From assembly GCA_016741995.1 (NCBI GenBank), contig JACVCO010000010.1:1-64000 (forward strand): 64,000 nucleotides of DNA, given 5' to 3'. The position numbers and the translations under genes were made by a program. This document shows, piece after piece, positions 37,016 to 45,777 of the stretch. The notes beneath the pieces were generated by a model, which had not been told where the DNA came from, did not search any database, and saw only the letters and a list, made by a program, of their open reading frames with translations. The stretch is from Hydrogenophaga sp. Its GTDB lineage: Bacteria; Pseudomonadota; Gammaproteobacteria; Burkholderiales; Burkholderiaceae_C. How positions within the stretch are numbered: the stretch's first letter is position 1; every line of letters starts with the position of its first letter.

Positions 37016-38860
37016 TCAGCGGCCGCGCAGGAACAGGGCGTCGAGCTCGCGCAGGCCGAGCTGGCGCCAGGTGGGCCGGCCGTGGTTGCACTGGTCGCTG
37101 CGCTCGGTCACTTCCATCTGGCGCAGCAGGGCGTTCATCTCGTCGAGCGTGAGGCGGCGGTTGGCGCGCACCGCGCCGTGGCAGGCCATCGTGGCCAGCA
37201 GCTCGTGCTCGGCGCGCTGCAGCACCTGCGTGGCGTCGTGCTGGGCCAGCTCGCCCAGCACGCTGCGCGCCAGCGCCACCGGGTCGCCCTGCGCCAGGGT
37301 GGTGGGCACGGCGCGCACCGCCAGGGTGCGTGGCGACAGGGGCGTGACCTCCAGCCCCAGCGCGGCGAGCGTGGGCCCGCCCGATTCGGCGGTGGCGACC
37401 TCCTCGGGTGTGGCGCTGAAGGTGGCGGGGATGAGCAGGGGCTGGCTTTGCACGGCGCGCGCGTCGAGCTGGCGCTTGAGGCGTTCGTAGACGATGCGCT
37501 CGTGCGCGGCGTGCATGTCGACGATCACCAGGCCGTGGGCGTTCTCGGCCAGCACGTAGATGCCCTGCAGCTGCGCGATGGCGCGGCCCAGCGGCCAGTC
37601 GCCCTCGGGCAGGGGCGCGGCGGGCGCCGGGGCAGCGGCGGTGAATGCCGGGGCCACGGCGGTGGTGCCCGGAACGCCCGCGGGGGCCGCGTTCCACAGC
37701 GCCGACACATCGCTCACGCGGTGGCCGGCCTCGGGTTCGGGCGTGAAGCTGAAGCCGCTCTGCCGCACCGGCGGCGCCCAGGCCGGCGCCGGCGCGGCCT
37801 CGGTGGGCACGGGCGTGGCCAGTTGCCCCGCGCGCGGCACCGCCAGCGCGCCCTGCACCGCCTGCTGCACCGCGTGGTGCACCTCGCGGCTGTCGCGAAA
37901 GCGCACCTCGATCTTGGTGGGGTGCACGTTCACGTCCACGCGCGCCGGGTCGATGTCGATGAACAGCGCATAGACCGGCTGGCGCTGGCCGTGCAGCACG
38001 TCCTCGTACGCGGCGCGCGCGGCGTGGGCGATGACCTTGTCGCGCACGAAGCGGCCGTTCACGTAGGCGAACTGCTGGTCGGCGCGCGAGCGCGCGGCGT
38101 CGGGCACGCCAGCGAAACCCCACACGCGCAGGCCGCGCGCCAGCGAGCCGTCGGCCGGCCATTGCAGCGGCACGGCTTCGGCCACGAAGTCGCCGCCCAG
38201 CACGTCGGCCAGGCGCGCCCGCGTGGCCTCGATGCCGTCGAACAGGGCGGCTCGCCACTGGGCCACCAGCTTGCCTTCGTGCCAGATCGCGAAGCCCACG
38301 CCGGGCCGCGCCAGCGCGTGGCGGCGCACGGCCTCGATGCAGTGCGCGAGTTCGGTGCTGTCGGTCTTGAGGAACTTGCGGCGCGCGGGCGTGGCGTAGA
38401 ACAGCTCGCGCACCTCCACCGTGGTGCCGCGCTGGCGCGCGCCCGGCGCGAGCTCGCCGCTCAGCGCCTGCAGCAGCCAGGCGTGGGCCGCGTCGTCGGT
38501 GCGCGAGAGCAGCGAGACCTCGGCCACCGAGGCGATGGCCGCCAACGCCTCGCCGCGGAAACCCATGGTGCCCACGGCCTCCAGCTCGGCCAGGCTGCCG
38601 ATCTTGCTGGTGGCGTGGCGCTTGAGCGCCTGCGCCAGCTCGCCCTGCGGGATGCCGATGCCGTCGTCTTCCACCGAAATCAGGCGCACGCCGCCGCCCA
38701 GAAGGCGCACGGTGATCTGCGTGGCGCCGGCGTCCAGCGCGTTGTCTACCAGCTCGCGCACCACCGAGGCCGGCCGCTCCACGACCTCGCCGGCGGCGAT
38801 CTGGCTGATCAGTTCGTCCGGTAGTTCACGGATGGGGCGGCGCGGGGGCAGGGCGGTCAT
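37016..38860 (-). CDS. mutL: DNA mismatch repair protein MutL
   Basis: A 614-residue MutL. The N-terminal GHKL ATPase shows IAAGEVVERPASVVRELVDNALDA, DDGIGI, TSKI and GFRGEAL; FYATPARRKFLK and NVHPTKIEVRF follow. A Pro/Ala-rich linker spans about residues 340-430. The C-terminal domain has the endonuclease motif DMHAAHERIVYE, ACHGAVRA and CNHGRP, so this MutL likely nicks DNA, as in bacteria lacking MutH. Start ATG 38860 fits the family. It is divergent from the DedA gene with 39 bp between starts. Confidence 0.95.
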   Translation of the reverse strand: MTALPPRRPIRELPDELISQIAAGEVVERPASVVRELVDNALDAGATQITVRLLGGGVRLISVEDDGIGIPQGELAQALKRHATSKIGSLAELEAVGTMGFRGEALAAIASVAEVSLLSRTDDAAHAWLLQALSGELAPGARQRGTTVEVRELFYATPARRKFLKTDSTELAHCIEAVRRHALARPGVGFAIWHEGKLVAQWRAALFDGIEATRARLADVLGGDFVAEAVPLQWPADGSLARGLRVWGFAGVPDAARSRADQQFAYVNGRFVRDKVIAHAARAAYEDVLHGQRQPVYALFIDIDPARVDVNVHPTKIEVRFRDSREVHHAVQQAVQGALAVPRAGQLATPVPTEAAPAPAWAPPVRQSGFSFTPEPEAGHRVSDVSALWNAAPAGVPGTTAVAPAFTAAAPAPAAPLPEGDWPLGRAIAQLQGIYVLAENAHGLVIVDMHAAHERIVYERLKRQLDARAVQSQPLLIPATFSATPEEVATAESGGPTLAALGLEVTPLSPRTLAVRAVPTTLAQGDPVALARSVLGELAQHDATQVLQRAEHELLATMACHGAVRANRRLTLDEMNALLRQMEVTERSDQCNHGRPTWRQLGLRELDALFLRGR

Positions 38861-38899
38861 GCGCGGAATTGTAGGAAGGGGCAGGGATAATCCGCCGCC

Positions 38900-39553
38900 A
38901 TGGAAATCATCACCTTCCTCATCGATTTCATTCTCAACGTGGACGAGCACCTGCAGGCCTTCGTGCAGGCCTACGGCCCGTGGGTGTATGCGCTGCTGTT
39001 CCTCATCATCTTCACCGAGACGGGTGTGGTGGTGATGCCCTTCCTGCCCGGCGATTCGCTGCTGTTCGTGGTGGGCACCCTGTGCGGTGCCGGCCTCATG
39101 AGCATGCCGCTGGCGATGGCGCTGCTCGTGATCGCGGCCATTCTGGGTGACCAGACCAACTACACCATCGGGCGCTACTTCGGGCCCAAGGTGTTCCAGT
39201 GGGAGAACTCGCGCCTGTTCAACCGCAATGCCTTCAACCAGGCGCACGCGTTCTACGAACGCTACGGCGGCATCACCATCATCCTGGCGCGCTTCATGCC
39301 CTTCATCCGCACCTTCGCGCCCTTCGTGGCCGGGGTGGCCGAAATGACGCGCAGCAAGTTCACCGCCTACAACGTCATCGGCGCGCTGATCTGGGTGGTG
39401 GGCCTGGTGGGCGCGGGCTACCTGTTCGGCAACCTGCCCTGGGTGCAGGCCAACCTGAGCGTGATCATCTGGGCGCTCATCATCGTGCCGGGGTTGATCG
39501 CGATCTTCGGTGCGTGGAAGGCGAAACGGCAGGCGGAGCGCGACGCGGCCTGA
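38900..39553 (+). CDS. DedA family membrane protein
   Basis: A 217-residue DedA/VTT protein with the conserved E-T-G-VVVMPFLPGDSLLF stretch, the GRYFGPK segment and RFMPFIRTFAPFVAG; about five membrane segments. DedA proteins are implicated in recycling of lipid carriers and envelope stability. The end KAKRQAERDAA is a basic cytoplasmic tail. Confidence 0.9.
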   Translation: MEIITFLIDFILNVDEHLQAFVQAYGPWVYALLFLIIFTETGVVVMPFLPGDSLLFVVGTLCGAGLMSMPLAMALLVIAAILGDQTNYTIGRYFGPKVFQWENSRLFNRNAFNQAHAFYERYGGITIILARFMPFIRTFAPFVAGVAEMTRSKFTAYNVIGALIWVVGLVGAGYLFGNLPWVQANLSVIIWALIIVPGLIAIFGAWKAKRQAERDAA

Positions 39554-39582
39554 CACGCCGCGGTGGGTTCGACCACCGGTGC

Positions 39583-39620
39583 TGGTGGGAAATGATCAGT
39601 AGGCTTATCATTTCCCACCA
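39583..39620. promoter_or_regulatory. 14-bp perfect inverted repeat upstream of the Rieske oxygenase genes
   Basis: TGGTGGGAAATGAT (39583-39596) and ATCATTTCCCACCA (39607-39620) are exact reverse complements with a 10-base spacer. The right arm ends 19 bp before the ATG of the oxygenase, before its GAGGAG site. It has no T run, so a repressor or activator operator fits better than a terminator for the DedA gene. Confidence 0.6.
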
Positions 39621-39639
39621 CACCGTTGCGTGAGGAGAC

Positions 39640-40974
39640 ATGAACGCACCGCAAGCCCTCGTGCGCTGGCACGACCGCGGCACCAGCCGCATCCCCTTCT
39701 GGGCCTACACCGACCCGGACCTCTACCAACGCGAGCTCGAACGTCTTTTCCACGGGCCGCATTGGTGCTACGTCGGCCTGGCCGTCGAAATCCCGAACAC
39801 CGGCGACTACAAGCTCAGCTGGGTCGGTGAACGGCAGGTGATCATGGTGCGCGACCGCGTCGCGCCCAAGGACCGCGCCACCGACCACGGCATCCGCGTC
39901 GTCGAGAACCGCTGCGCCCACCGCGGCGTGCGCTTCTGCCAGCCGCCCATGGACGGGCAGGTGGGCAACGCGCGCAGCTTCGTCTGCCCTTACCACCAGT
40001 GGACGTACAAGCTCAATGGCGATCTGGCGGGCCTGCCCTTCAAGGACGGCGTGAAGGACGGCGAGTGCACCAACGGTGGCATGCCGGCCGATTTCGACCT
40101 GAGCAAGAACGGCCTCACCAAGTTGCGCGTGGGCGTGCTGCACGGGCTGGTGTTCGCCACCTTCAGCGATGAAGCCGAACCGCTGGAAGACTACCTGGGC
40201 GCCGAACTCCAGCCCTGGCTCGACCGCATCTTCAAAGGCGGTGAGCTGAAGCTGCTGGGCTACAACCGCCAGCGCATTCCAGGCAACTGGAAGCTCATGA
40301 TGGAAAACATCAAGGACCCGTACCACCCGGGTCTGCTGCACACCTGGTTCGTCACTTTCGGGCTGTGGCGAGCGGACCAGAAGAGCCGCATGGTGATGGA
40401 CGCGCAAGGCCGGCACGCGGTGATGATCAGCCGCCGCAACGACGGCGGCGCCAACCAGGCCGTGACGCAGGGCGTGACGAGCTTCAAGGCCGACATGACG
40501 CTCAACGACCCGCGCCTGCTCGACGTGGTGCCCGAACCCTGGTGGACCATTCCCGATCCGCAGAACGCCGGCGCCACCATCACGCCCACGGTGACCATGA
40601 TCACCCTGTTCCCGAGCGTGATCATCCAGCAGCAGGTCAACTCGCTGTCCACGCGCCACATCGTGCCGCGCGGCCCCAACGAATTCGATTTCATCTGGAC
40701 GCACTTCGGCTTCGCCGACGACACCGAGGAGATGACCACGCGCCGCCTGCGCCAGGCCAACCTGTTCGGCCCCGCGGGGTTCGTGAGCGCCGACGATGGC
40801 GAAGTCATCGAGTTCAGCCAGGACGGTTTCCGGCAGTGGGGCGAAGACGGCAACACCCTGGTGGAACTCGGCGGCAAGGCCGACGACGTGGGCCAGCCGC
40901 CCACCGAGCACATGGTCACCGAAACGCTGATCCGTTCGATGTACGCCTACTGGCGCAAGGCGATGGGGCTGTGA
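39640..40974 (+). CDS. Rieske aromatic-ring hydroxylating oxygenase, alpha subunit (salicylate 5-hydroxylase / anthranilate dioxygenase type)
   Basis: A 444-residue large subunit. The Rieske [2Fe-2S] ligands are Cys92-x-His94 and Cys116-xx-His119 (RCAHRGVRFC ... CPYHQW). The mononuclear iron site lies in ENIKDPYHPGLLHTW. Long stretches (GPHWCYVGL, GYNRQRIPGNWKLM, NDPRLLDVVPEPWW, NLFGPAGFVSADDGEVIE) recall NagG of salicylate 5-hydroxylase and AndAc of anthranilate 1,2-dioxygenase; I cannot decide between them. Its stop overlaps the start of the small subunit gene. No ferredoxin or reductase gene is nearby, so electrons must come from components encoded elsewhere. Confidence 0.87.
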   Translation: MNAPQALVRWHDRGTSRIPFWAYTDPDLYQRELERLFHGPHWCYVGLAVEIPNTGDYKLSWVGERQVIMVRDRVAPKDRATDHGIRVVENRCAHRGVRFCQPPMDGQVGNARSFVCPYHQWTYKLNGDLAGLPFKDGVKDGECTNGGMPADFDLSKNGLTKLRVGVLHGLVFATFSDEAEPLEDYLGAELQPWLDRIFKGGELKLLGYNRQRIPGNWKLMMENIKDPYHPGLLHTWFVTFGLWRADQKSRMVMDAQGRHAVMISRRNDGGANQAVTQGVTSFKADMTLNDPRLLDVVPEPWWTIPDPQNAGATITPTVTMITLFPSVIIQQQVNSLSTRHIVPRGPNEFDFIWTHFGFADDTEEMTTRRLRQANLFGPAGFVSADDGEVIEFSQDGFRQWGEDGNTLVELGGKADDVGQPPTEHMVTETLIRSMYAYWRKAMGL

Positions 40975-41483
40975 TGGGCGACGTGATCGACAACGAACTC
41001 AAGGCGCTGCTGCGCCACCACGCCATCGACCGCTTCAACGCGGCCTATGCCGATGTGCTCGACCAGCGCCGCTTCGCCGAATGGCCCGAGCTGTTCGTGC
41101 CCGAGGCGCGCTACCGCGTGCAGGCGCGCGAGAACGCGGAGCGCGGCCTGCCGCTGTGCCTGCTCAACTTCGAGAGCCAGGCCATGATGCGCGACCGCAT
41201 CGTGGGCGCCACCCAGACCATCTACCACGCGCCGTACTACACGCGCCATGTGATCGGGCCCGCGCGCGTCACACACGACGGTGCGGGCACGCCCGACGAC
41301 CCGGTGCGCGCGGAAGCGAACTACGCGGTGTTCCGAACCAAGCCCGGGACCACGAGCGAGGTCTACCAGGTGGGCCGCTACGTGGATGCCTTCGTGATCA
41401 CCGAAGGCGGGTGGAAGTTGCTGGAGCGCCGCTGCGTGTACGACAGCGAGATGGTGCTGAACTCGCTGATCTACCCGGTGTGA
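40974..41483 (+). CDS. Aromatic-ring hydroxylating oxygenase, beta subunit
   Basis: A 169-residue small subunit (SnoaL/NTF2-like fold) with RFNAAYADVLDQRRFAEWPELF and the end WKLLERRCVYDSEMVLNSLIYPV. It pairs with the alpha subunit encoded just upstream (1-base overlap, TGATG type). Small subunits of NagH/AndAd type are structural and help form the alpha3beta3 oxygenase. Confidence 0.87.
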   Translation: MGDVIDNELKALLRHHAIDRFNAAYADVLDQRRFAEWPELFVPEARYRVQARENAERGLPLCLLNFESQAMMRDRIVGATQTIYHAPYYTRHVIGPARVTHDGAGTPDDPVRAEANYAVFRTKPGTTSEVYQVGRYVDAFVITEGGWKLLERRCVYDSEMVLNSLIYPV

Positions 41484-41517
41484 CCGTTACCGGCGACGCC
41501 GTTGGCGCGGCGGCCGC

Positions 41518-42153
41518 TCAATACAGGTTGGTGGCCGCGTCCTTGTCGATCTGATCCTGCAACTGGTCGACCGATTCTTCGGGCCTGGCCGCCGACACCA
41601 GCACCTCGGCGAGCGAGGGCAGACCCGACAAGGCTGGCCACGTTTCGGGCTTCCACAAGCCGGAGCGGATCATGCATTTCGCGCAGTGGAAGAACATCTG
41701 CTCGACCGCGACGGCAATGGCGAAATCGGGTGGCTTGCCGCCCACCGCCAATTGCTCGCGAACCGCGGCGTCCCGGACGACGACGGCGCGGCCGCTGACG
41801 CGCAAGGTCTCCTGCTTGCCGGGAATCAGGAAGATCAGCCCGATCTGGTCGTTGGCCATCAGGTTGATCAGGGTGTCGGCGCGGCGGTTGCCGGGGCGGT
41901 CACCGATGAGCAGCGTGCGCTCGTCCAGCACCCGCACACAACCGGCCGGATCGCCCTTGGGTGACACGTCGAGGCGGCCGTCGGCACCGTTCGTGGCGAT
42001 GACGAGGAAGGGCGAGCGCTCGATGAACTGGCGCGCGTGAGCGTCCAGCGTTTTCAGCTCCTTGCGCATCACCAGCGGTACGGGCGCGCCCATCACCGCG
42101 CGAAGCCCGGCCTCGGTGTCGACGATGTCTTGAAACCGTGTGCGCAGGTCCAT
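41518..42153 (-). CDS. PPOX-class FMN-dependent protein (pyridoxamine 5'-phosphate oxidase-related)
   Basis: A 211-residue flavoprotein of the MSMEG_1061-like group of PNPOx-related proteins. It shows SPFLVIATNGADGRLDVSPKGDP, LIGDRPGNRRADTLINLMAND and IGLIFLIPGKQETLRVSGRA. Such proteins bind FMN or F420; the substrate is not known. It is convergent with the oxygenase genes (34 bp gap). Confidence 0.82.
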   Translation of the reverse strand: MDLRTRFQDIVDTEAGLRAVMGAPVPLVMRKELKTLDAHARQFIERSPFLVIATNGADGRLDVSPKGDPAGCVRVLDERTLLIGDRPGNRRADTLINLMANDQIGLIFLIPGKQETLRVSGRAVVVRDAAVREQLAVGGKPPDFAIAVAVEQMFFHCAKCMIRSGLWKPETWPALSGLPSLAEVLVSAARPEESVDQLQDQIDKDAATNLY

Positions 42154-42193
42154 CGGGGCTCCTGTGTCGGCCGGCGGCCGTTTGTGCGGCGGT

Positions 42194-43642
42194 TCAGATG
42201 GCGCGATTGCGCGCCAGCGGCGGGTTGGCTTCGAAGTACTTCACGATGCCGCGCACCAGGGCGTCAGCGAGCTCGTTCTGGTATTTCGGGTCGTTGAGGC
42301 GGCGCTCTTCGTCGGGGTTGCTGATGAAGGCCGTTTCGACGAGCACGCTGGGGATGTCGGGGGCGCGCAGCACCGCGAAGTTGGCCTGTTCCACGCGCGG
42401 CTTGTGCAGCTTGCCCACGCGCTTGACTTCGCCCAGCAACTTGCCGCCGATCTTGAGGCTGTCGTTGATCTGCGCGGTGGTGCTCATGTCGAGCAGGGCG
42501 CGCTGCACGGTGGCGTCCTTGGCCTTGACGTTGATGCCACCCACGAGATCGGCCGCGTTCTCCTTGTTGGCCATCCAGCGCGCGGCGGCCGAACTGGCCC
42601 CCCGCGTGCTGAGCGCATAGACGCTGGCACCCGCGGGCTTGGGGCTGTAGAAGGCGTCGGCGTGGATGCTGATGAACAGGTCGGCGCGCACGCGCTGGGC
42701 CTTGCTCACGCGCGTCTGCAGCGGCACGAAGAAGTCGGCGTCGCGCGTCATGAAGGCGCGCATGGGGTTGCCGTTGACGGTGGTGGCGTTGATGCGTTCG
42801 CGCAGCTTGTGCGCGATCTGCAGCACCACGGTTTTCTCGCGCGTGCCGCGGGGCCCGATGGCGCCCGGGTCTTCGCCGCCGTGGCCCGGGTCGAGCGCGA
42901 CGATGATGAGACGCTCGGTGGGGCGCTGCTTTCCGCCCCCCGGGCGCTGCTTGCTCGGGCCTGGCGGGGCCTTGGCCACGGCGCCGGGGGCCGGGGCGCC
43001 CGGTGTGGCGGGCGCGCTGCCCGGGGCCTCGGGTGTGGTTGCAGCATCTCCTCGCTGGCTGCGCGCGATCAGATCGCCCAGCGGGTCGTGCGGCGTGGTG
43101 CGGGCCAGGCCTTCGGATTCGAGGCCCAGCAGGCGCGCAGCACGTTCGCTCGCGGCCTTGTCGCTTTGCGAGCGTTGCTCGACCAGCTGCAGCAGCGGGT
43201 CGGTTGGGGCGGCAGGATAGAGGTCGAACACCAGGCGGTGCTGGTAAGCCGCAACGGGTTGCAGGTTGAAGATCTGCGGCTTGATGTTGCGCTTGAGGTC
43301 GATGACCAGGCGAACCACGTTGGGTGCGTTCTGTGCCACGCGGATGCCGGCGATGTTGGGGTCGTCGGGCCGCAACTGCGCCACGAGTTCACGCAGGCCG
43401 GGCAGCAGATCGACGCCTTCGATGTCCACCGCCACCCGCGGTGGATCGGCGACCACGAAGGAGTTGGTTGTCAGCACCGCGTCGCTTTCGATGGTGACGC
43501 GGGTGTAGTCATCCGCAGGCCAGATGCGCACCGCGAGCACGCTGGCCCCGCGCGCAATGTGGGTCGTGCCCAGCAACAGCACCAGGGTGCCTGCGCGCAG
43601 CAAGGCACGCCGGGGCAGGGAAGGGCCGTCGGGCGCCGTCAT
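42194..43642 (-). CDS. amiC: N-acetylmuramoyl-L-alanine amidase (AmiC type)
   Basis: A 482-residue periplasmic amidase. The N-terminus (LPRRALLRAGTLVLLLG) looks like a twin-arginine or Sec signal. An AMIN domain follows (VRIWPADDYTRVTIESD to YQHRLVFDLYP), then a Pro/Ala/Gly-rich linker. The Amidase_3 domain has zinc ligands in DPGHGGEDPGAIG and SIHADAF and the catalytic Glu in VETAFISN. It cleaves septal peptidoglycan to separate daughter cells. ATG 43642 overlaps the tsaE stop (ATGA). Confidence 0.93.
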   Translation of the reverse strand: MTAPDGPSLPRRALLRAGTLVLLLGTTHIARGASVLAVRIWPADDYTRVTIESDAVLTTNSFVVADPPRVAVDIEGVDLLPGLRELVAQLRPDDPNIAGIRVAQNAPNVVRLVIDLKRNIKPQIFNLQPVAAYQHRLVFDLYPAAPTDPLLQLVEQRSQSDKAASERAARLLGLESEGLARTTPHDPLGDLIARSQRGDAATTPEAPGSAPATPGAPAPGAVAKAPPGPSKQRPGGGKQRPTERLIIVALDPGHGGEDPGAIGPRGTREKTVVLQIAHKLRERINATTVNGNPMRAFMTRDADFFVPLQTRVSKAQRVRADLFISIHADAFYSPKPAGASVYALSTRGASSAAARWMANKENAADLVGGINVKAKDATVQRALLDMSTTAQINDSLKIGGKLLGEVKRVGKLHKPRVEQANFAVLRAPDIPSVLVETAFISNPDEERRLNDPKYQNELADALVRGIVKYFEANPPLARNRAI

Positions 43643-44166
43643 GCGATGGTGGCCAGCAGCAGCTGGCCAGCGGGGGTGCGGGCGGCGGCGCGCACGCGGC
43701 GCGCGTCGTCGTGCTCGGGGTCGGTGTTCATCGGGTCGGGGTCGATGTGCAGGTCCAGGTCGATCGGGGGCAGAAAGCCCGCCGCGCGCTCGGGCCACTC
43801 GACCAGCTTGAGGCCAGGGCTGGCGAACAGTTCCCGAAAGCCCGCCTCTTCCCATTCGCGCGGGTCGCTGAAGCGGTAGAAGTCGAAGTGCCAGATCGAC
43901 AGCGCTTCGTCCGGTGGCATGAGCGGGCAGTCGATCGCGCTGTGGGGCTCGACCACCGCGTAGGTGGGGCTCTTGATGCGCCCACGCACACCGAGGGCGC
44001 GCAGCAGGTGGCGCACGAAGGTGGTCTTGCCGGCGCCGAGGTCGCCATGCAGGGCCAGCGTGGCGTGGGCGATGGCGGGACACTCGGCCAGCCGCTGGGC
44101 AAAGGCCTGGGTGTCGGCCTCGTGGGCCCAGCGGCCCTGCCAGGTGGTGGGGGCCGTTGCTACCAT
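43639..44166 (-). CDS. tsaE: tRNA threonylcarbamoyladenosine biosynthesis ATPase TsaE
   Basis: A 175-residue TsaE with P-loop HGDLGAGKTTFVRH, SPTYAVVEPH and HFDFYRFSDPREWEEAG, then LVEWPERAAGFLPP. It assists TsaB/TsaD in making t6A37 in tRNA. It is divergent from queG with only 9 bp between start codons, so their promoters overlap each other's coding regions. Confidence 0.93.
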   Translation of the reverse strand: MVATAPTTWQGRWAHEADTQAFAQRLAECPAIAHATLALHGDLGAGKTTFVRHLLRALGVRGRIKSPTYAVVEPHSAIDCPLMPPDEALSIWHFDFYRFSDPREWEEAGFRELFASPGLKLVEWPERAAGFLPPIDLDLHIDPDPMNTDPEHDDARRVRAAARTPAGQLLLATIA

Positions 44167-44175
44167 CGGCGCCCC

Positions 44176-45258
44176 ATGAAGGCTGTGTTGGATGCTGCTC
44201 AATTCGTCTCGCAGTTGCGTGCTTGGGGACGACAGCTTGGATTCTCCCAAATCGGGGTGGCCGGGGTGGACTTGCGGGCCGCTGAAGCCGGATTGATGGC
44301 CTGGTTGTCGGCTGGATGCCACGGCGAGATGGGTTACATGGCCGCGCACGGGCTCAAACGCGCGCGCCCGGCCGAGCTGGTGCCGGGCACGTTGAGCGTG
44401 ATCACCGCGCGCATGGACTACCTGCCGCGCGACACACCGCCCGACTGGGTGGACCACGAATGGGCGCGGCAGCAGCGCCCGGGGGAGGCCATCGTCTCGG
44501 TCTATGCCCGGGGGCGGGACTATCACAAGGTGCTGCGCGCGCGCCTGCAGCAGCTGTCCGATCGCATTGCCGAAACCATCGGCCCGTTCGGCCACCGCGT
44601 GTTCACCGATTCGGCACCGGTGCTCGAGGTCGAACTGGCCTCGCGCAGCGGCATCGGCTGGCGCGGCAAGCACACGCTCACGCTGCACCGCGAGGCGGGC
44701 TCCATGTTCTTTCTCGGCGAGATCTATGTGGATCTCGAACTCCCGCCGAGCGAGCCCGTCTCCGACCATTGCGGCACGTGCAGCGCGTGCATCGATGTGT
44801 GCCCCACGCAGGCCATCGTCGGCCCGCAGCGCGTGGATGCGCGGCGTTGCATCAGTTACCTCACCATCGAACACGCCGGGCCCATCCCCGAGGCCCTGCG
44901 CGCGCCGCTGGGCAACCGCATCTACGGCTGCGACGACTGCCAGCTCGCCTGCCCCTGGAACAAGTACGCGCAGCGCGCCACGCTGCCCGATTTCGATGGG
45001 CGCGAGGGCTTTGCGGGCGCCACGCTGATCGAGCTTTTCGCCTGGAGCGAAGACGAGTTCCTGCGCCGCACCGAGGGCAGCGCCATCCGCCGCATCGGGC
45101 ACGAGCGCTGGCTGCGCAACCTCGCGGTGGGCCTGGGCAACGCGCTGCGCGCCACGGGCGACCCGGCCATCGCGCAGGCGCTGGGCGCGCGCAGCGGGCA
45201 CCCGAGCGCGCTGGTGCGCGAACACGTGGCCTGGGCGCTGGCGCAGCAAGCGCGCTGA
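44176..45258 (+). CDS. queG: Epoxyqueuosine reductase
   Basis: A 360-residue QueG: cobalamin/iron-sulfur enzyme for the last step of queuosine formation in tRNA. Two [4Fe-4S] motifs are present (CGTCSACIDVCPTQAI and GCDDCQLACPWN). The core YARGRDYHKVLRARL and EVELASRSGIGWRGKHTL matches the family. A C-terminal HEAT-like tail is short. Confidence 0.95.
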   Translation: MKAVLDAAQFVSQLRAWGRQLGFSQIGVAGVDLRAAEAGLMAWLSAGCHGEMGYMAAHGLKRARPAELVPGTLSVITARMDYLPRDTPPDWVDHEWARQQRPGEAIVSVYARGRDYHKVLRARLQQLSDRIAETIGPFGHRVFTDSAPVLEVELASRSGIGWRGKHTLTLHREAGSMFFLGEIYVDLELPPSEPVSDHCGTCSACIDVCPTQAIVGPQRVDARRCISYLTIEHAGPIPEALRAPLGNRIYGCDDCQLACPWNKYAQRATLPDFDGREGFAGATLIELFAWSEDEFLRRTEGSAIRRIGHERWLRNLAVGLGNALRATGDPAIAQALGARSGHPSALVREHVAWALAQQAR

Positions 45259-45269
45259 CCGGTCGGGCG

Positions 45270-45707
45270 TCAACCCGGCGGCAGGTTGTCTTGCAGGCGG
45301 TCGAGCAAGGCCAGCAGGGTGGCCCGCTCCTGGGTACTGAGCCCGGCGGTCAAGGTCTTTTCGAAGCGCGCGCGGTGCTGCTGCAGGCGGCGCTGCAGCG
45401 CCCGGCCGGCCGGGGTCAGGCCCACGCGCTGGCTGCGGGCGTCGGCCGGGTCGGGGCGGCTGTGCAGCAGGCCGCGCTCGTGCAGGCTTTTCACCAGCCG
45501 GGCGATCTGCGCCTTGTCGCGGCCGGCGTGCTGCACCAGGTCGCTTTGCGTGTGCCCGTCGTTGTGGGCGAAGTAGTTCAGGCAGCGGGCCTCCATGGGG
45601 CCAACGCCGTCGGCGTCGTCGCGCAGGGCCTGCTGCAGATGGCGGCGCAGGCCGTGCATCACGGTGTGCAGGCGGTCCATCACCTCGGTGTTCGTGGGGC
45701 GGGGCAT
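45270..45707 (-). CDS. MarR-family transcriptional regulator
   Basis: A 145-residue winged-helix regulator: the recognition region is HTQSDLVQHAGRDKAQIARLVKSL, the wing is DPADARSQRVGLTPAGRAL. ATG 45707 is preferred; a TTG frame extension to 45737 would run across an operator-like palindrome. It is divergent from the siderophore-interacting protein gene, and two 17-bp palindromes lie in the gap, so it probably represses that gene and itself. Confidence 0.86.
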   Translation of the reverse strand: MPRPTNTEVMDRLHTVMHGLRRHLQQALRDDADGVGPMEARCLNYFAHNDGHTQSDLVQHAGRDKAQIARLVKSLHERGLLHSRPDPADARSQRVGLTPAGRALQRRLQQHRARFEKTLTAGLSTQERATLLALLDRLQDNLPPG

Positions 45708-45718
45708 GATGTCCGTAT

Positions 45719-45735
45719 GGTTGATGTGGTCAACC
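45719..45735. promoter_or_regulatory. MarR-type operator 1
   Basis: GGTTGATGTGGTCAACC: 6-bp arms GGTTGA/TCAACC with 5-base spacer. Confidence 0.6.
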
Positions 45736-45750
45736 AATCTGGTGAATGAT

Positions 45751-45767
45751 GGTTGTTATTGTCAACC
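45751..45767. promoter_or_regulatory. MarR-type operator 2
   Basis: GGTTGTTATTGTCAACC: the same outer arms GGTTG/CAACC and the same 17-bp length, 32 bp (three helix turns) from operator 1 and 10 bp before the ATG of the next gene. Confidence 0.6.
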
Positions 45768-45777
45768 AAAAGCCGAT

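Noticed and set aside
45708-45737. TTG extension of the MarR protein to 45737.
   Set aside because: It would run through the operator-like palindrome and add a non-family N-terminus; ATG 45707 is adequate.
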